Positions 1 to 8,151 of a stretch of 64,000 nucleotides of DNA are shown in pieces. A program made the position numbers and the translations under genes. The notes under the pieces are model-generated. The model was not told the origin of the DNA and searched no databases. It was given only the letters and a program-made list of their open reading frames with translations. The stretch is taken from NCBI RefSeq assembly GCF_002086125.1, contig NZ_MVHG01000014.1, forward strand, positions 36,537 to 100,536, given 5' to 3'. How positions within the stretch are numbered: the stretch's first letter is position 1; every line of letters begins with the position of its first letter. This stretch comes from Mycobacterium arosiense ATCC BAA-1401 = DSM 45069 (GTDB lineage Bacteria; Actinomycetota; Actinomycetes; Mycobacteriales; Mycobacteriaceae).

Positions 1-832
1 TCGTCTTGCCGACCGACTCCGCACCGATCGACACCGGGTCCGGGCCGGCCGAGGTGACGATCCTGGCCATGTTCAGTCGCTGCGCCATCGCGAACGACCA
101 TTCGGCGTAGCCGATCGATCCTTCGGTCGCCTTCACGGCCGCCGACGTGCCGCCGTTGCCCTCGGCGCCCTCGCCGACCCCACCGTTGAAGGCCTTGCCG
201 ATACCCCTGTCCCACACGCCGTCGGACGCGGAGTCCAGATATTTCTGGAAATTGTCCGTGGTGCCGGACTGGTCGCTGCGGAACATCACGTGGATGGGCT
301 CGGCGGGCAGTTTAATGCCGGGGTTCAGCGCCCGGATGGCGGGATCGTTCCAGGTGGCAACCGCGCCCTTGAAGATTTTGGCGGCGGTGGGGCCGTCCAG
401 GATCAGCGAGTTGACGCCCCTGACGTTGTAGGTGATCGCGATCGGGCCGAAAACCACCGGCAAGTTCCATGCCGGCGAACCGCACCGCGCCTGGGCCGCG
501 AAGTATTCGATCGGGGCCAGCGGTGAGTCCGAGCCTGCGAAATCGGTTTGCTTAGCGGTGAATTCACCGATGCCGGCACCCGAACCGTTGGGGGTGTAGT
601 TCAGCGTCTGGCCGGGGCAGGCCCGCTCGAACGAGCTGACGAAGCGGGTCATCGCGTTGGCCTGCGCGGTCGACCCGCTGGCCTTGAGGGCCTTCTTTCC
701 ACCGCAATCGACGTGGCCGGGCGGGGTTGCCCCGCTCCCCCACGCCCGAGTGTCGTTGCCACCGCAGCCCGACAACGCCAGCGCACCGGCGGTCAGGAGG
801 CTCAACGCGGCACCAAATCGGTTGCGCCTCAA
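1..832 (-). CDS. pstS3: Phosphate-binding lipoprotein PstS3 (partial, C-terminus outside window)
   Basis: Periplasmic phosphate-binding component of the Pst ABC importer. The start is a TTG at 832 preceded by AAGGAAG, giving [17 protein letters not shown]. tuberculosis PstS3 begins similarly with MKLNRFGAA. A lipobox LALSGC puts the lipidated Cys at residue 23. Phosphate-binding signatures follow: [12 protein letters not shown] near residue 50, [16 protein letters not shown], and [15 protein letters not shown]. About 277 codons are visible and the gene continues past base 1. It is divergent from the SDR gene across 240 bp. pstC2/pstA1 would be expected outside the window by synteny. Identity is confident from near-collinear motifs; the paralogue number rests on synteny with Rv0928. 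Confidence 0.93.
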   Translation of the reverse strand, partial: MRRNRFGAALSLLTAGALALSGCGGNDTRAWGSGATPPGHVDCGGKKALKASGSTAQANAMTRFVSSFERACPGQTLNYTPNGSGAGIGEFTAKQTDFAGSDSPLAPIEYFAAQARCGSPAWNLPVVFGPIAITYNVRGVNSLILDGPTAAKIFKGAVATWNDPAIRALNPGIKLPAEPIHVMFRSDQSGTTDNFQKYLDSASDGVWDRGIGKAFNGGVGEGAEGNGGTSAAVKATEGSIGYAEWSFAMAQRLNMARIVTSAGPDPVSIGAESVGKT

Positions 833-1073
833 GTTACTTCCTTACGGTCAAGACCAGACATGATCGTCGCCGTTCAGCTAACAGCACCAAGGTGAACGGC
901 GGGCGAATGACCGCCCGGGGGCAGGTGGGGCGCCCGGCGCCGCGCGCGTGCCTGCGCCACGGGCCGTTTCGACGCCCCCGTGTGCAAAAGTAGAACCTGT
1001 TCCAGAAATGCCCGATCCGAGACGGCGCGGCTTGCTACCGTGTCGGCTGATACCGCAACAAAGAGAGGCCGCC

Positions 1074-1865
1074 ATGATCCTTGACAGGTTCCGTCTCGAC
1101 GACAAAGTCGCCGTCATCACTGGTGCGGGTCGCGGCCTCGGGGCGGCCATCGCGCTGGCCTTCGCCGAGGCGGGTGCGGACGTTCTCATCGCCTCGCGCA
1201 CGGAATCGCAACTAGAAACCGTCGCCGAACAGGTCCGCGCCGCGGGTCGGCGGGCCCACGTGGTGACCGCCGATCTGGCGCATCCCGAGTCCACCGCGCA
1301 GCTCGCCGGTCAGGCCGTCGAGGCCTTCGGGAAACTAGACATCGTCGTCAACAACGTCGGCGGGACCATGCCCAACACGCTGCTGACCACCTCGACGAAG
1401 GATCTCAAGGACGCCTTCACCTTCAACGTCGCCACGGCCCACGCGCTGACGCTGGCCGCCGTGCCGCTGATGCTGGAGCACGCCGACGGCGGCAGCATCA
1501 TCAACATCACCTCGACAATGGGCCGGCTGGCCGGGCGCGGTTTCGCCGCCTACGGCACCGCCAAGGCCGCACTGTCGCACTACACTCGGCTGGCCGCCCT
1601 GGATCTGTGCCCGCGTATTCGGGTCAACGCGATCGCCCCGGGGTCGATCCTGACCTCCGCGCTGGACGTGGTCGCCTCCAACGACGAACTGCGGGCACCC
1701 ATGGAGAAGGCCACGCCGATGCGGCGCCTCGGCGACCCCGTCGACATCGCCGCCGCCGCGGTCTATTTGGCCTCGCCCGCCGGCAGCTTCCTCACCGGCA
1801 AGACGCTCGAGGTCGACGGCGGCCTCACCTTCCCCAACCTCGACATTCCCGTACCGGACCTGTGA
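1074..1865 (+). CDS. Short-chain dehydrogenase/reductase (Rv0927c-like)
   Basis: Classical SDR, 263 residues, predicted cytosolic NAD(P)-dependent oxidoreductase. The Rossmann glycine motif TGAGRGLG lies near residues 17–24, NNVGG near 95, the catalytic Ser in INITSTMG near 145, and Tyr-x-x-x-Lys as YGTAK near 158. It ends with the family C-terminal LEVDGGLTF. Length equals that of M. tuberculosis Rv0927c. ATG at 1074 is preceded by AGAGAGG. An extended -10-like TGCTACCGT lies near 1032–1040. Substrate is unknown. It is 24 bp upstream of the frameshifted Rv0926c-like gene, suggesting one transcript. Confidence 0.9.
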   Translation: MILDRFRLDDKVAVITGAGRGLGAAIALAFAEAGADVLIASRTESQLETVAEQVRAAGRRAHVVTADLAHPESTAQLAGQAVEAFGKLDIVVNNVGGTMPNTLLTTSTKDLKDAFTFNVATAHALTLAAVPLMLEHADGGSIINITSTMGRLAGRGFAAYGTAKAALSHYTRLAALDLCPRIRVNAIAPGSILTSALDVVASNDELRAPMEKATPMRRLGDPVDIAAAAVYLASPAGSFLTGKTLEVDGGLTFPNLDIPVPDL

Positions 1866-1889
1866 CCCCCGACCACTGAGGAGCACGTC

Positions 1890-2965
1890 ATGCCCATCCC
1901 CGTCGTCCAATTGGGCACCGGCAACGTCGGTATCCACGCTCTGCGGGCACTCATCACTAATCCGGAATTCGAACTCAAAGGCGTCTGGGTCTCGTCCGAC
2001 CTTAAGGCCGGAAAGGACGCGGCAGAGCTTGCGGGACTTACCGAGCCGACCGGCGTGCTGGCGAGCACCGACCTGGATGCCGTGCTCGCCACCGGGCCGC
2101 GGTGCGCCGTGTACAACGCGCTGGCCGACAATCGACTGCCCGAGGCGCTCGAGGACTACCGGCGCGTCCTGGCGGCCGGGATCAACATCGTCGGCAGCGG
2201 CCCGGTCTTCCTGCAGTACCCGTGGCAGGTGATTCCCGAGGAGCTCATCCAGCCCCTGGAAGATGCCGCCCAACAAGGCAATTCGAGCCTCTACGTCAAC
2301 GGTATCGATCCCGGGTTCGCCAACGACCTGCTGCCGCTGGCGCTGGCCGGTACCTGCCAAAGCATCCAGCAGATCCGGTGCATGGAGATCGTCGACTACG
2401 CCACGTATGACAACGCCGCGGTCATGTTCGACGTCATGGGGTTCGGCAAACCGCTGGACGACATCCCGATGCTGCTGCAGCCCGGCGTGCTCAGCCTGGC
2501 GTGGGGATCGGTCATCCGCCAGATCGCGGCGGGCCTGGGCATCTCGCTCGACGAGGTCACCCAGGACTACGTCCGCATCCCGGCCCCGGAGACTTCGACA
2601 TCGCCTCGGGCCACATCGCCAAGGGCACCGCCGCGGCGCTGCGCTTCGAGGTGTTCGGCAAGGTCGACGGCCGTCCCGTCGTCGTCCTCGAACACGTCAC
2701 CCGGCTGCGCGAGGACCTGTGCCCCGACTGGCCGCAGCCGGCCCAAGAGGGTGGCTCCTACCGCATCGAGATCACCGGCGAACCGTCCTACGCCATGGAT
2801 GTCTGCCTGAGCAGCCGCAACGGCGACCACAACCACGCCGGCCTGGTGGCCACCGCGATGCGGGTCGTCAACGCGATCCCCGCGGTGGTGGCCGCCGACC
2901 CGGGGATCGTGACCACCCTGGACCTGCCGCTGGTCACCGGGAGGGGGCTCTACCTTCCGCGGTGA
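1890..2965 (+). pseudogene. Dihydrodipicolinate reductase-like protein (Rv0926c-like), frameshifted
   Basis: The N-terminal frame (MPIPVVQLGTGNVGIHALR) has a Rossmann nucleotide-binding motif GTGNVG, as in the dihydrodipicolinate reductase N-terminal fold and diaminopentanoate dehydrogenase-like proteins. The frame is lost near 2585–2592, after RIPAPE, and resumes one frame down as GDFDIASGHIAKG to the stop at 2965. One inserted G in the GAGAC context restores a 358-residue protein, the length of M. tuberculosis Rv0926c. Both halves look otherwise intact, so this is either a recent null allele or a single-base sequencing error. Ligand and reaction are not known. ATG 1890 follows GAGGAGC. Confidence 0.8.
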
Positions 2966-3064
2966 TGCGCGAAGCGCGGGAAACGCCCTAGCCGCTGCGG
3001 GTTGCGCCCAGATGTTCGACTACCCTCACTTTGTTATTCGGTGAAGTGAATCGAGGTCGACACG

Positions 3065-4291
3065 TTGGGGCAGCGCACCCAGGGCTCGCTCAAGGGCAAC
3101 TGGTACTTGCTGGGGCCCGCCTTCGTGGCCGCGATCGCCTATGTCGACCCTGGAAACGTCGCGGCCAATGTCAGCGCGGGCTCGCATTACGGGTATCTGC
3201 TGTTGTGGGTCATCGTGGCGGCCAATGTGCTCGCGGGCCTGGTGCAGTACCTGTCGGCGAAGCTGGGGCTGGTCACCGGGCGCTCGCTGCCCGCGACGAT
3301 CGGCAGGCGGATGGGCCGTCCGGCGCGGCTCGTCTACTGGGCTCAGGCCGAGCTCGTCGCCATCGCCACCGATGCGGCCGAGGTCGTCGGCGGGGCCATC
3401 GCCTTGCACATTCTGTTCAGCCTGCCGCTGCTGGTCGGCGGCGTGATCACCGGCCTGGTGGCCCTGCTGCTGTTAGGGATTCAGGACCGCCGCGGACAGA
3501 TAATCTTCGAGCGCGTCATCACCGGCCTGCTGCTGGTGATCGCGATCGGATTCGCGGCAAGCTTCTTCGTCAAGACCGCCCCTCCAGAGGAGATGCTCGG
3601 CGGCCTTCTGCCCCGGTTCCGCGGCACGGAAAGCGTGCTGTTGGCGGCCGCCATCCTGGGCGCCACCGTCATGCCGCACGCGGTCTACATGCATTCGGGC
3701 CTGGTCCTGGATCGGCACGGGCATCCCGACGAGGGAGCGCATCGGCGCCTGCTGCTGCGCGTCACCCGCTGGGATGTCGTGCTGGCGATGACGGTGGCCG
3801 GCACGGTGAACGCCGTGATGCTGATCATCGCCGCGACCAACCTGCAGCACCGCGACATGAGCGCCTCCATCGAGGGCGCCTATTCGGCGATCCACAACAC
3901 GCTGGGCGCGAGCATCGCGGTGCTGTTCGCGGTCGGGCTGCTGGCCTCGGGTCTGGCGTCCTCGTCGGTGGGCGCCTACGCCGGCGCCATGATCATGCAG
4001 GGATTGCTGCACCGCTCGGTTCCCATGCTGCTGCGCCGGTTGATCACCCTGGTGCCCGCCCTGGTGATCCTGGCCGTGGGGTTCGATCCCACCCGCGCGC
4101 TGGTGCTATCCCAGGTGGTGTTGTCGTTCGGGATACCTTTTGCGGTGCTGCCTTTGATCAGGTTGACCAGCGATCGCGCCTTGATGGGCGGCGACGTCAA
4201 TCACCGCGTCACCACCGTTGCCGGCTGGGCCATCGGCATATTGATTAGTCTGCTTAACGTGGTGCTCATCTGGCTGACGGTGACCGGCTGA
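3065..4291 (+). CDS. mntH: Nramp-family divalent metal (Mn2+/Fe2+) transporter MntH
   Basis: Proton-coupled divalent metal importer of the inner membrane, 408 residues, with about eleven hydrophobic helices. The TM1 metal-binding motif DPGNVAANV is intact near residues 28–36 and the TM6 motif MPHAVYMHS near 199–207. A TTG at 3065 is used because an in-frame stop lies at 3047 and no other start is available; GAGGTCGA precedes it. A -10-like TACCCT lies near 3021. It abuts the next gene with no spacing (TGA then ATG at 4292), so the two are probably one operon. No clear MntR box was recognised. Confidence 0.93.
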   Translation: MGQRTQGSLKGNWYLLGPAFVAAIAYVDPGNVAANVSAGSHYGYLLLWVIVAANVLAGLVQYLSAKLGLVTGRSLPATIGRRMGRPARLVYWAQAELVAIATDAAEVVGGAIALHILFSLPLLVGGVITGLVALLLLGIQDRRGQIIFERVITGLLLVIAIGFAASFFVKTAPPEEMLGGLLPRFRGTESVLLAAAILGATVMPHAVYMHSGLVLDRHGHPDEGAHRRLLLRVTRWDVVLAMTVAGTVNAVMLIIAATNLQHRDMSASIEGAYSAIHNTLGASIAVLFAVGLLASGLASSSVGAYAGAMIMQGLLHRSVPMLLRRLITLVPALVILAVGFDPTRALVLSQVVLSFGIPFAVLPLIRLTSDRALMGGDVNHRVTTVAGWAIGILISLLNVVLIWLTVTG

Positions 4292-5365
4292 ATGCCGGCC
4301 CGCCGGCATCTTTACTTCGCATACGGGTCGAACCTATGCGTCCGTCAGATGGCGCAACGCTGTCCCGGCGCCGCGGATCCGCGGCCGGCGGTGCTGGCCG
4401 ATCACGACTGGCTGATCAATCAGCGCGGCGTGGCCACCGTCGAGCCGCTCGCCGGTAACCAGGTTTACGGGGTGGTCTGGCAGATCTCCGACGGTGACTT
4501 GGCGACGTTGGACAGCGCCGAGGGCGTGCCGGTGCGCTACCGGCGCGACGAAATGACCGTGCACACCGACGACGGACCGGCGCCGGCCTGGGTGTACATC
4601 GACCACCGGGTGCGGCCGGGCCCGCCCCGGCCGGGCTACCTGCCCAAGATCATCGACGGCGCCATGCAACACGGGTTGCCGCAACGCTGGGTCGACTTCC
4701 TGCGTCGCTGGGATCCGGCCGGCTGGCCCCGCCCGAAGTCGTCGACGACCGGACCTGGGCCGCAGTCCCTTTCGGCGTTGCTGAGCGAGCCCGGCGTGAG
4801 GGAGAGCGGCCAATTGCGTTCGCGTTTCGGCTTTTTGGCGATCCACGGCGGGGGGCTCGAAGAGATGACCGACGTGATCGCCGAACGCGCCGCCGAGGCG
4901 GCCGGTGCGTCGGTGTATGTGGTGCGCCATCCCGATCACTACCCGCACCACCTGGCGTCGGCCCTGTTCGATCCGGCCGAGTCACCGCGGCTCGCCGATT
5001 TTCTCGACCATGTCGACGTTGCGGTGTCGCTGCACGGGTACGGCCGCGACGGACGCAGCACCCAGCTGCTGGCCGGCGGCCGCAACCGGGCGTTGGCCGC
5101 CCACCTCACCCAGCACATCCGGTTGGCCGGCTACCAGTTGGTCACCGACCTCGACGAGATCCCGCCGGAATTGCGGGGCCTGCATCCACGCAACCCGGTG
5201 AACCGTGTGCGTGCGGGTGGAACCCAGCTGGAGCTCTCAGCGCGGGTCCGCGGGATCAGCCCGCGCAGCCCGCTGCCGGGTGACGACGGTTTGTCGTCGG
5301 TCACCAGCGCCCTGATCCAGGGGTTGGCCGACGCCGCCGGTAGTTGGTCGATGTCGCATATTTGA
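4292..5365 (+). CDS. Gamma-glutamylcyclotransferase / poly-gamma-glutamate hydrolase fusion (Rv0923c-like)
   Basis: Two-domain protein of 357 residues. The N-terminal part has the gamma-glutamylcyclotransferase (BtrG/GGCT) fold start YFAYGSNLCVRQM at residues 8–20. The C-terminal part, from about 165, resembles the phage-type zinc-dependent poly-gamma-glutamate hydrolase family (DUF867), with RHPDHYPHH, VSLHGYGRDG and LLAGGRNR. The expected activity is cleavage of gamma-glutamyl bonds, inferred from family only. It starts directly after the mntH stop. Length and domain order resemble M. tuberculosis Rv0923c. Confidence 0.8.
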   Translation: MPARRHLYFAYGSNLCVRQMAQRCPGAADPRPAVLADHDWLINQRGVATVEPLAGNQVYGVVWQISDGDLATLDSAEGVPVRYRRDEMTVHTDDGPAPAWVYIDHRVRPGPPRPGYLPKIIDGAMQHGLPQRWVDFLRRWDPAGWPRPKSSTTGPGPQSLSALLSEPGVRESGQLRSRFGFLAIHGGGLEEMTDVIAERAAEAAGASVYVVRHPDHYPHHLASALFDPAESPRLADFLDHVDVAVSLHGYGRDGRSTQLLAGGRNRALAAHLTQHIRLAGYQLVTDLDEIPPELRGLHPRNPVNRVRAGGTQLELSARVRGISPRSPLPGDDGLSSVTSALIQGLADAAGSWSMSHI

Positions 5366-5378
5366 ACGGAGAGTGTTG

Positions 5379-6197
5379 GTGGCCAAGGATTTTCGCTTCG
5401 GAATGAGCATGCGGTTCTTCAAGTCACGCGAGGCCCTGCTGGACAAGGCCAAGCGCGCTGAAGACGCCGGCTTCGACATTCTTTGTGTGCCCGACCATTT
5501 GGGTGCCGCCGCACCCTTCCCCACGCTGACCGCGGTCGCGATGGTCACCACGACGCTACGGCTGAGCATGTATGTGCTCAATTCCGCCTTCTACAAGCCG
5601 GCCCTGCTCAGCCGCGACATGCAAGCCCTGGATCTGCTCAGCGACGGCCGCCTGGAGATCGGACTGGGCACCGGTTACGTCCGCGAGGAGTTCGAGGCCG
5701 CGGAGATCCCGTATCCCAGCGCACGCGAGCGGGTCGACTACCTCGAACACATGACCGGCTACCTCAAGGAACATCACCCGTCGACGCCGCTGATCATCGC
5801 GGGCAACGGCGACCGCGTGCTGACCATTGCCGCCCGCGACGCCGACATCATCGGGCTGACCGGATCCAGGGTGCGCGACGTCGAGGATCCTTTCGCCGAG
5901 CGGGTGGACTTCGTCCGCAAGGCCGCCGGAGATCGGTTCGACTCGCTCGAGCTGAATCTGGCCATCACCGCGATGCCGCGGGCCGGCGAGACAGAGCCGG
6001 ACCTGAAGCTGACCCGCGCCTACTCGCCGGGAATGTCCGACGAGGAGATCCTGTCCCAGCCCTCGGTGCTCAGCGGTTCGCCGCGCGAGATCGCCGACAC
6101 CTTAACCGCCTACCGCGAAAAGTACGACGTGTCGTCGTTCACCGTGCAGGACAACAACATCGAGAACTTCTCGAAGGTGATCGCCGAACTGCGCTGA
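5379..6197 (+). CDS. LLM-class F420-dependent oxidoreductase
   Basis: Luciferase-like TIM-barrel monooxygenase/oxidoreductase family, about 272 residues, probably using F420 as mycobacterial members do. Signatures are FDILCVPDHLG near residue 30, the loop QALDLLSDGRLEIGLGTGYVREEFEA near 80–105, and GSPREIADTL near 230. Three starts compete (GTG 5373, TTG 5376, GTG 5379). GTG 5379 is chosen because GGAGAG at 5368–5373 then has a normal 5-nt spacing. It lies 13 bp after the preceding gene. Substrate is unknown. Confidence 0.85.
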   Translation: MAKDFRFGMSMRFFKSREALLDKAKRAEDAGFDILCVPDHLGAAAPFPTLTAVAMVTTTLRLSMYVLNSAFYKPALLSRDMQALDLLSDGRLEIGLGTGYVREEFEAAEIPYPSARERVDYLEHMTGYLKEHHPSTPLIIAGNGDRVLTIAARDADIIGLTGSRVRDVEDPFAERVDFVRKAAGDRFDSLELNLAITAMPRAGETEPDLKLTRAYSPGMSDEEILSQPSVLSGSPREIADTLTAYREKYDVSSFTVQDNNIENFSKVIAELR

Positions 6198-6246
6198 CCG
6201 CCGTGGCGATTCGAGGGCCGGGCTGCCGGTAAGCTCAGGCCCGTCC

Positions 6247-6322
6247 GCCCTCGTAGCTCAGGGGATAGAGCACGGCTCTCCTAAAGCCGGTGTCGCAGGT
6301 TCGAATCCTGCCGGGGGCACCA
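6247..6322 (+). tRNA. tRNA-Arg (anticodon CCT)
   Basis: A cloverleaf can be folded by eye. Acceptor arm GCCCTCG pairs with CGGGGGC. The anticodon stem CGGCT/AGCCG encloses loop CTCCTAA, giving anticodon CCT. The T arm is CAGGTTCGAATCCTG. Encoded CCA occupies 6320–6322. A -10-like TAAGCT lies at about 6231. Its 3' end is the insertion site of the adjacent element, and the gene stays intact. Confidence 0.96.
6296..6320 (+). repeat. attL: 25-bp core in the tRNA-Arg 3' end
   Basis: Twenty-five bases covering the T arm and 3' acceptor strand (starting CAGGTTCGAA, ending GGGGGCAC) are repeated exactly at 16978–17002. The flanking base on each side differs, so the core is defined to the base. This matches tyrosine-recombinase integration into a tRNA 3' end. 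Confidence 0.93.
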
Positions 6323-6345
6323 CGTGACCAGCATAAACGGTCATC

Positions 6346-6361
6346 CGTGCAAGATTCGTGC
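6346..6361 (+). repeat. Candidate integrase arm-type sites, left end
   Basis: CGTGCAAGATTCGTGC, 26 bp inside attL, is identical to 16840–16855 near attR. It contains two CGTGC half-units about one helical turn apart, as expected for arm-type binding sites of a tyrosine integrase. The role is inferred from position and repetition. Confidence 0.6.
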
Positions 6362-6371
6362 GATAGGCAGG

Positions 6372-6385
6372 CGTGTCTAGACACG
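6372..6385. promoter_or_regulatory. 14-bp perfect palindrome upstream of the left-end gene cassette
   Basis: CGTGTCTAGACACG is a perfect palindrome. It ends just where the ribosome-binding sequence GAGGAG of the 6397 gene begins. It is a plausible operator for a repressor controlling the opposing small-gene cassette. No regulator is assigned. Confidence 0.45.
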
Positions 6386-6396
6386 AGGAGACACGA

Positions 6397-6576
6397 ATGA
6401 TCGCGCCTACCCGCCTCGGCGAAATCCCCGAGTACCAGATCATCTACGACCTGGTGAAAAAGTTGAGCATCGAAGAGGTATGCCGCCAATCAGATGACGA
6501 AGAGGATGAGCGCTTCGCGATCCCAGAGGCTTGGGGGGAGCTACCCGAAGTCGACGAGGACGGGTTGTCGTCGTGA
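6397..6576 (+). CDS. Small acidic protein of satellite left-end cassette
   Basis: 59 residues, unrecognised. It starts MIAPTRLGEIPEYQ and turns strongly acidic in the middle (QSDDEEDERF). ATG 6397 is chosen over GTG 6373 because GAGGAG at 6383–6388 sits 8 nt upstream. Its TGA overlaps the GTG of the next gene (GTGA). It is oriented against the integrase/packaging genes and directly next to attL, the usual place for a lysogenically expressed cargo gene. An acidic protein could be a DNA mimic or regulator, but that is speculation. Confidence 0.65.
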   Translation: MIAPTRLGEIPEYQIIYDLVKKLSIEEVCRQSDDEEDERFAIPEAWGELPEVDEDGLSS

Positions 6577-6794
6577 AAACCACACTGGCGCTCGTAGCCC
6601 TAGCGCTGGGCATCTGCGCCCCAACGGCCCACGCGGACACCTACCAACCGACTCCTAGTCCGATCTGGCCCGGCCAGATTCAGCCCGACTGGGAGATGTT
6701 CCCCTTCGGCGCTTGGAACGGTTTGCCCACGCTGTGTAGCCCGGTCGCGGTAGCCTGCGGACCAGTAGCACCCAACCCGAACGGACGAGGATGA
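6573..6794 (+). CDS. Small secreted protein of satellite left-end cassette
   Basis: 73 residues from GTG 6573. The N-terminus MKTTLALVALALGICAPTAHA is a textbook signal peptide with an A-H-A cleavage site near residue 21. The mature part is short, Pro/Trp-rich, with two Cys (LCSPVAVACGP) that could form one disulfide. It overlaps the genes on both sides by 4 bases, so three genes form one translationally coupled unit. Prophage-encoded exported proteins often change the host surface or exclude other phages. That role is a guess here. Confidence 0.65.
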   Translation: MKTTLALVALALGICAPTAHADTYQPTPSPIWPGQIQPDWEMFPFGAWNGLPTLCSPVAVACGPVAPNPNGRG

Positions 6795-6910
6795 TCGGTT
6801 TCATAATCTTGCTGATGGTGGCCCTGATCATCATCGCGGTCTGGCCCATCGTTGAGGATTGGTTCCCCGACGATCCGCTTCCCCCGATCACGCACGAGCG
6901 GATCGAGTAG
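6791..6910 (+). CDS. Small single-span membrane protein of satellite left-end cassette
   Basis: 39 residues from ATG 6791, overlapping the previous stop (ATGA). Residues 3–19 (IGFIILLMVALIIIAVW region) form one hydrophobic helix, followed by an acidic, Pro-rich tail (EDWFPDDPLPP). It is the last gene before a strong terminator at 6917. Size and topology are like small phage membrane effectors. Function is unknown. Confidence 0.55.
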   Translation: MIGFIILLMVALIIIAVWPIVEDWFPDDPLPPITHERIE

Positions 6911-6916
6911 CCCATA

Positions 6917-6966
6917 AGAAAATCCCCACCCTGTAAATGACTAAGAAACAGGGTGGGGATTTTTTG
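6917..6966. terminator. Strong bidirectional intrinsic terminator
   Basis: The 16-base arms at 6919–6934 and 6948–6963 can pair (AATCCCCACCCTGT with ACAGGGTGGGGATT) across a short AT-rich loop, followed by a T6 run on the plus strand. The minus-strand side also has a T-rich end. It separates the left-end cassette from the convergent packaging operon. Confidence 0.92.
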
Positions 6967-7102
6967 CGTGGCTGCTCACCACGCGTCCCGCTGCCGCAGG
7001 GCCGATGAGGAACCCACAGCGGTAAGTTCTCACCTCCCAGGGGGAACCGAGGAGAACCTGGGAGGGAGCAGCAAACCCGGCCGATAAGCCAACCGGGTGC
7101 GT
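6967..7102. other. Structured non-coding region at the left end of the satellite
   Basis: No gene is seen. CCTCCCAGG (7033–7041) can pair with CCTGGGAGG (7057–7065), and ACCCGG pairs with CCGGGT shortly downstream. It lies beyond the last connector gene and could hold a terminator for that operon or a packaging-related site. Neither is shown by the sequence alone. Confidence 0.5.
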
Positions 7103-7465
7103 CTAGAGGGTATTCGGTGCCAATGAAAAGAGGGCGTCTCGTAAGGAGTGGTGCCCGTGGTAAGGGTTCCGCGATGATCTTCCGAACTCATCACTCGCGG
7201 CGTAGTCCAGGGCGGACCCAACCTCTGCAACGTACCTATCGTTCTTCATGCCGCCGACAAACACGTTGCAATATGCACTCGCTGCCAAGGCACCTGGATG
7301 CGGGTCGCCCTTGTGGGCGCGGGCCTGCACATCCGAAACATACTGTGCCTTAACCCTTTGGCCGTAATCGTTGACCACCCGCGCCATGTCCTCACCAACC
7401 AGAATTTCGGTCAGGGCGGGGTTGGGCGCGGGATAGATATTTACTTCGAGCTCGTGATCAGCCAT
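7103..7465 (-). CDS. Putative head–tail connector / HK97 gp10-like protein
   Basis: 120 residues. Position (last of three small genes after the capsid) and size fit the tail-completion or HK97-gp10-like neck protein. The region GSALDYAASDEFGRSS near residues 82–97 recalls the YA-x-x-xEFG segment common in that family. ATG 7465 follows the previous TAG directly. It would build the interface to a tail, yet no tail gene exists in the element, so the tail would have to come from another phage. Confidence 0.55.
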   Translation of the reverse strand: MADHELEVNIYPAPNPALTEILVGEDMARVVNDYGQRVKAQYVSDVQARAHKGDPHPGALAASAYCNVFVGGMKNDRYVAEVGSALDYAASDEFGRSSRNPYHGHHSLRDALFSLAPNTL

Positions 7466-7831
7466 CTATACCGCCGCCGTCGTGTTGATCCAGTAGTAAC
7501 GAAAGTTGTAGCCCGTGGTGGGGTGGGGTGCATCCCACAACCTTGGCCCGGTCACTGTGTAACGTATCCCGTCGATCACCAGACGATCACCGCTTTGGAC
7601 CTTGATTCCGTTGCGGGGCAACCCGATTAGTCCACTAGTGTCAGCGTACTCGCCGCGGGCGTCATTGCCTCTGGCCGGCTGCACCGACTGGCCACCGATG
7701 ATGACGTTCTCCACGGTGCCGATGTAGGCGAGTCCGTCTTTGTCCGTGAGGTCAACGGGGGTCACGCCATCATCAGCGACCGGGTCACCGTGACGGTTTG
7801 TCTTCGGGGCTCTGAACACGTCGGCGTTCAT
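7466..7831 (-). CDS. Putative head-closure (neck) protein
   Basis: 121 residues from ATG 7831, which overlaps the upstream stop (ATGA). An upstream in-frame start at 7882 would intrude into the preceding gene. The sequence is beta-rich (SGDRLVIDGIRYTVTGPRLWDAP). The module DxLxIDGxxYxVxG is typical of phage head-closure/minor head proteins. Function is inferred from this and from gene order. Confidence 0.6.
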   Translation of the reverse strand: MNADVFRAPKTNRHGDPVADDGVTPVDLTDKDGLAYIGTVENVIIGGQSVQPARGNDARGEYADTSGLIGLPRNGIKVQSGDRLVIDGIRYTVTGPRLWDAPHPTTGYNFRYYWINTTAAV

Positions 7832-8151
7832 AGTGCTCTCACTCGATAGCGGTCCAGCACATACTTTTCCGCGACCGACCATTGCGGCAGGGACGCCCCG
7901 AAGCTGGCAATCGCCGGCCCGAAGGTCTCATAACTCTGATTTTGTCGCGGATGGCTGAGCAGTCGAGCTGAGGCGGTGAGGATCACGGCCGAGATGTCCG
8001 AATTGGGCACCCCCGCCGTGAATCCTTCACCTCTGGTGTATGCGTTCGCTTCCGCGGTGACAACGGCGATAACCGAAGTCGCTTGCGCGGTGTCGACGGT
8101 GATGTTTGGCCCCAGGAAGGTGGCTACGTCGCTAGCCGTGGGGGCGGCCAT
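7828..8151 (-). CDS. Putative head–tail adaptor (connector) protein
   Basis: 107 residues, largely helical (MAAPTASDVATFLG start). It resembles gp6/Ad1-type adaptors that bind the portal ring. Helical segments include VIAVVTAEANAYTRG and AVILTASARLLSHP. ATG 8151 overlaps the capsid stop (TAATG) and its own stop overlaps the next ATG. Assignment rests on size, helical character and the canonical capsid–adaptor–closure order. Confidence 0.6.
   Translation of the reverse strand: MAAPTASDVATFLGPNITVDTAQATSVIAVVTAEANAYTRGEGFTAGVPNSDISAVILTASARLLSHPRQNQSYETFGPAIASFGASLPQWSVAEKYVLDRYRVRAL

Noticed and set aside
1335..2360. 341-codon minus-strand open frame
   Set aside because: Antisense to the SDR and Rv0926c-like genes; Arg/Gly/Gln-rich composition of a high-GC shadow frame.
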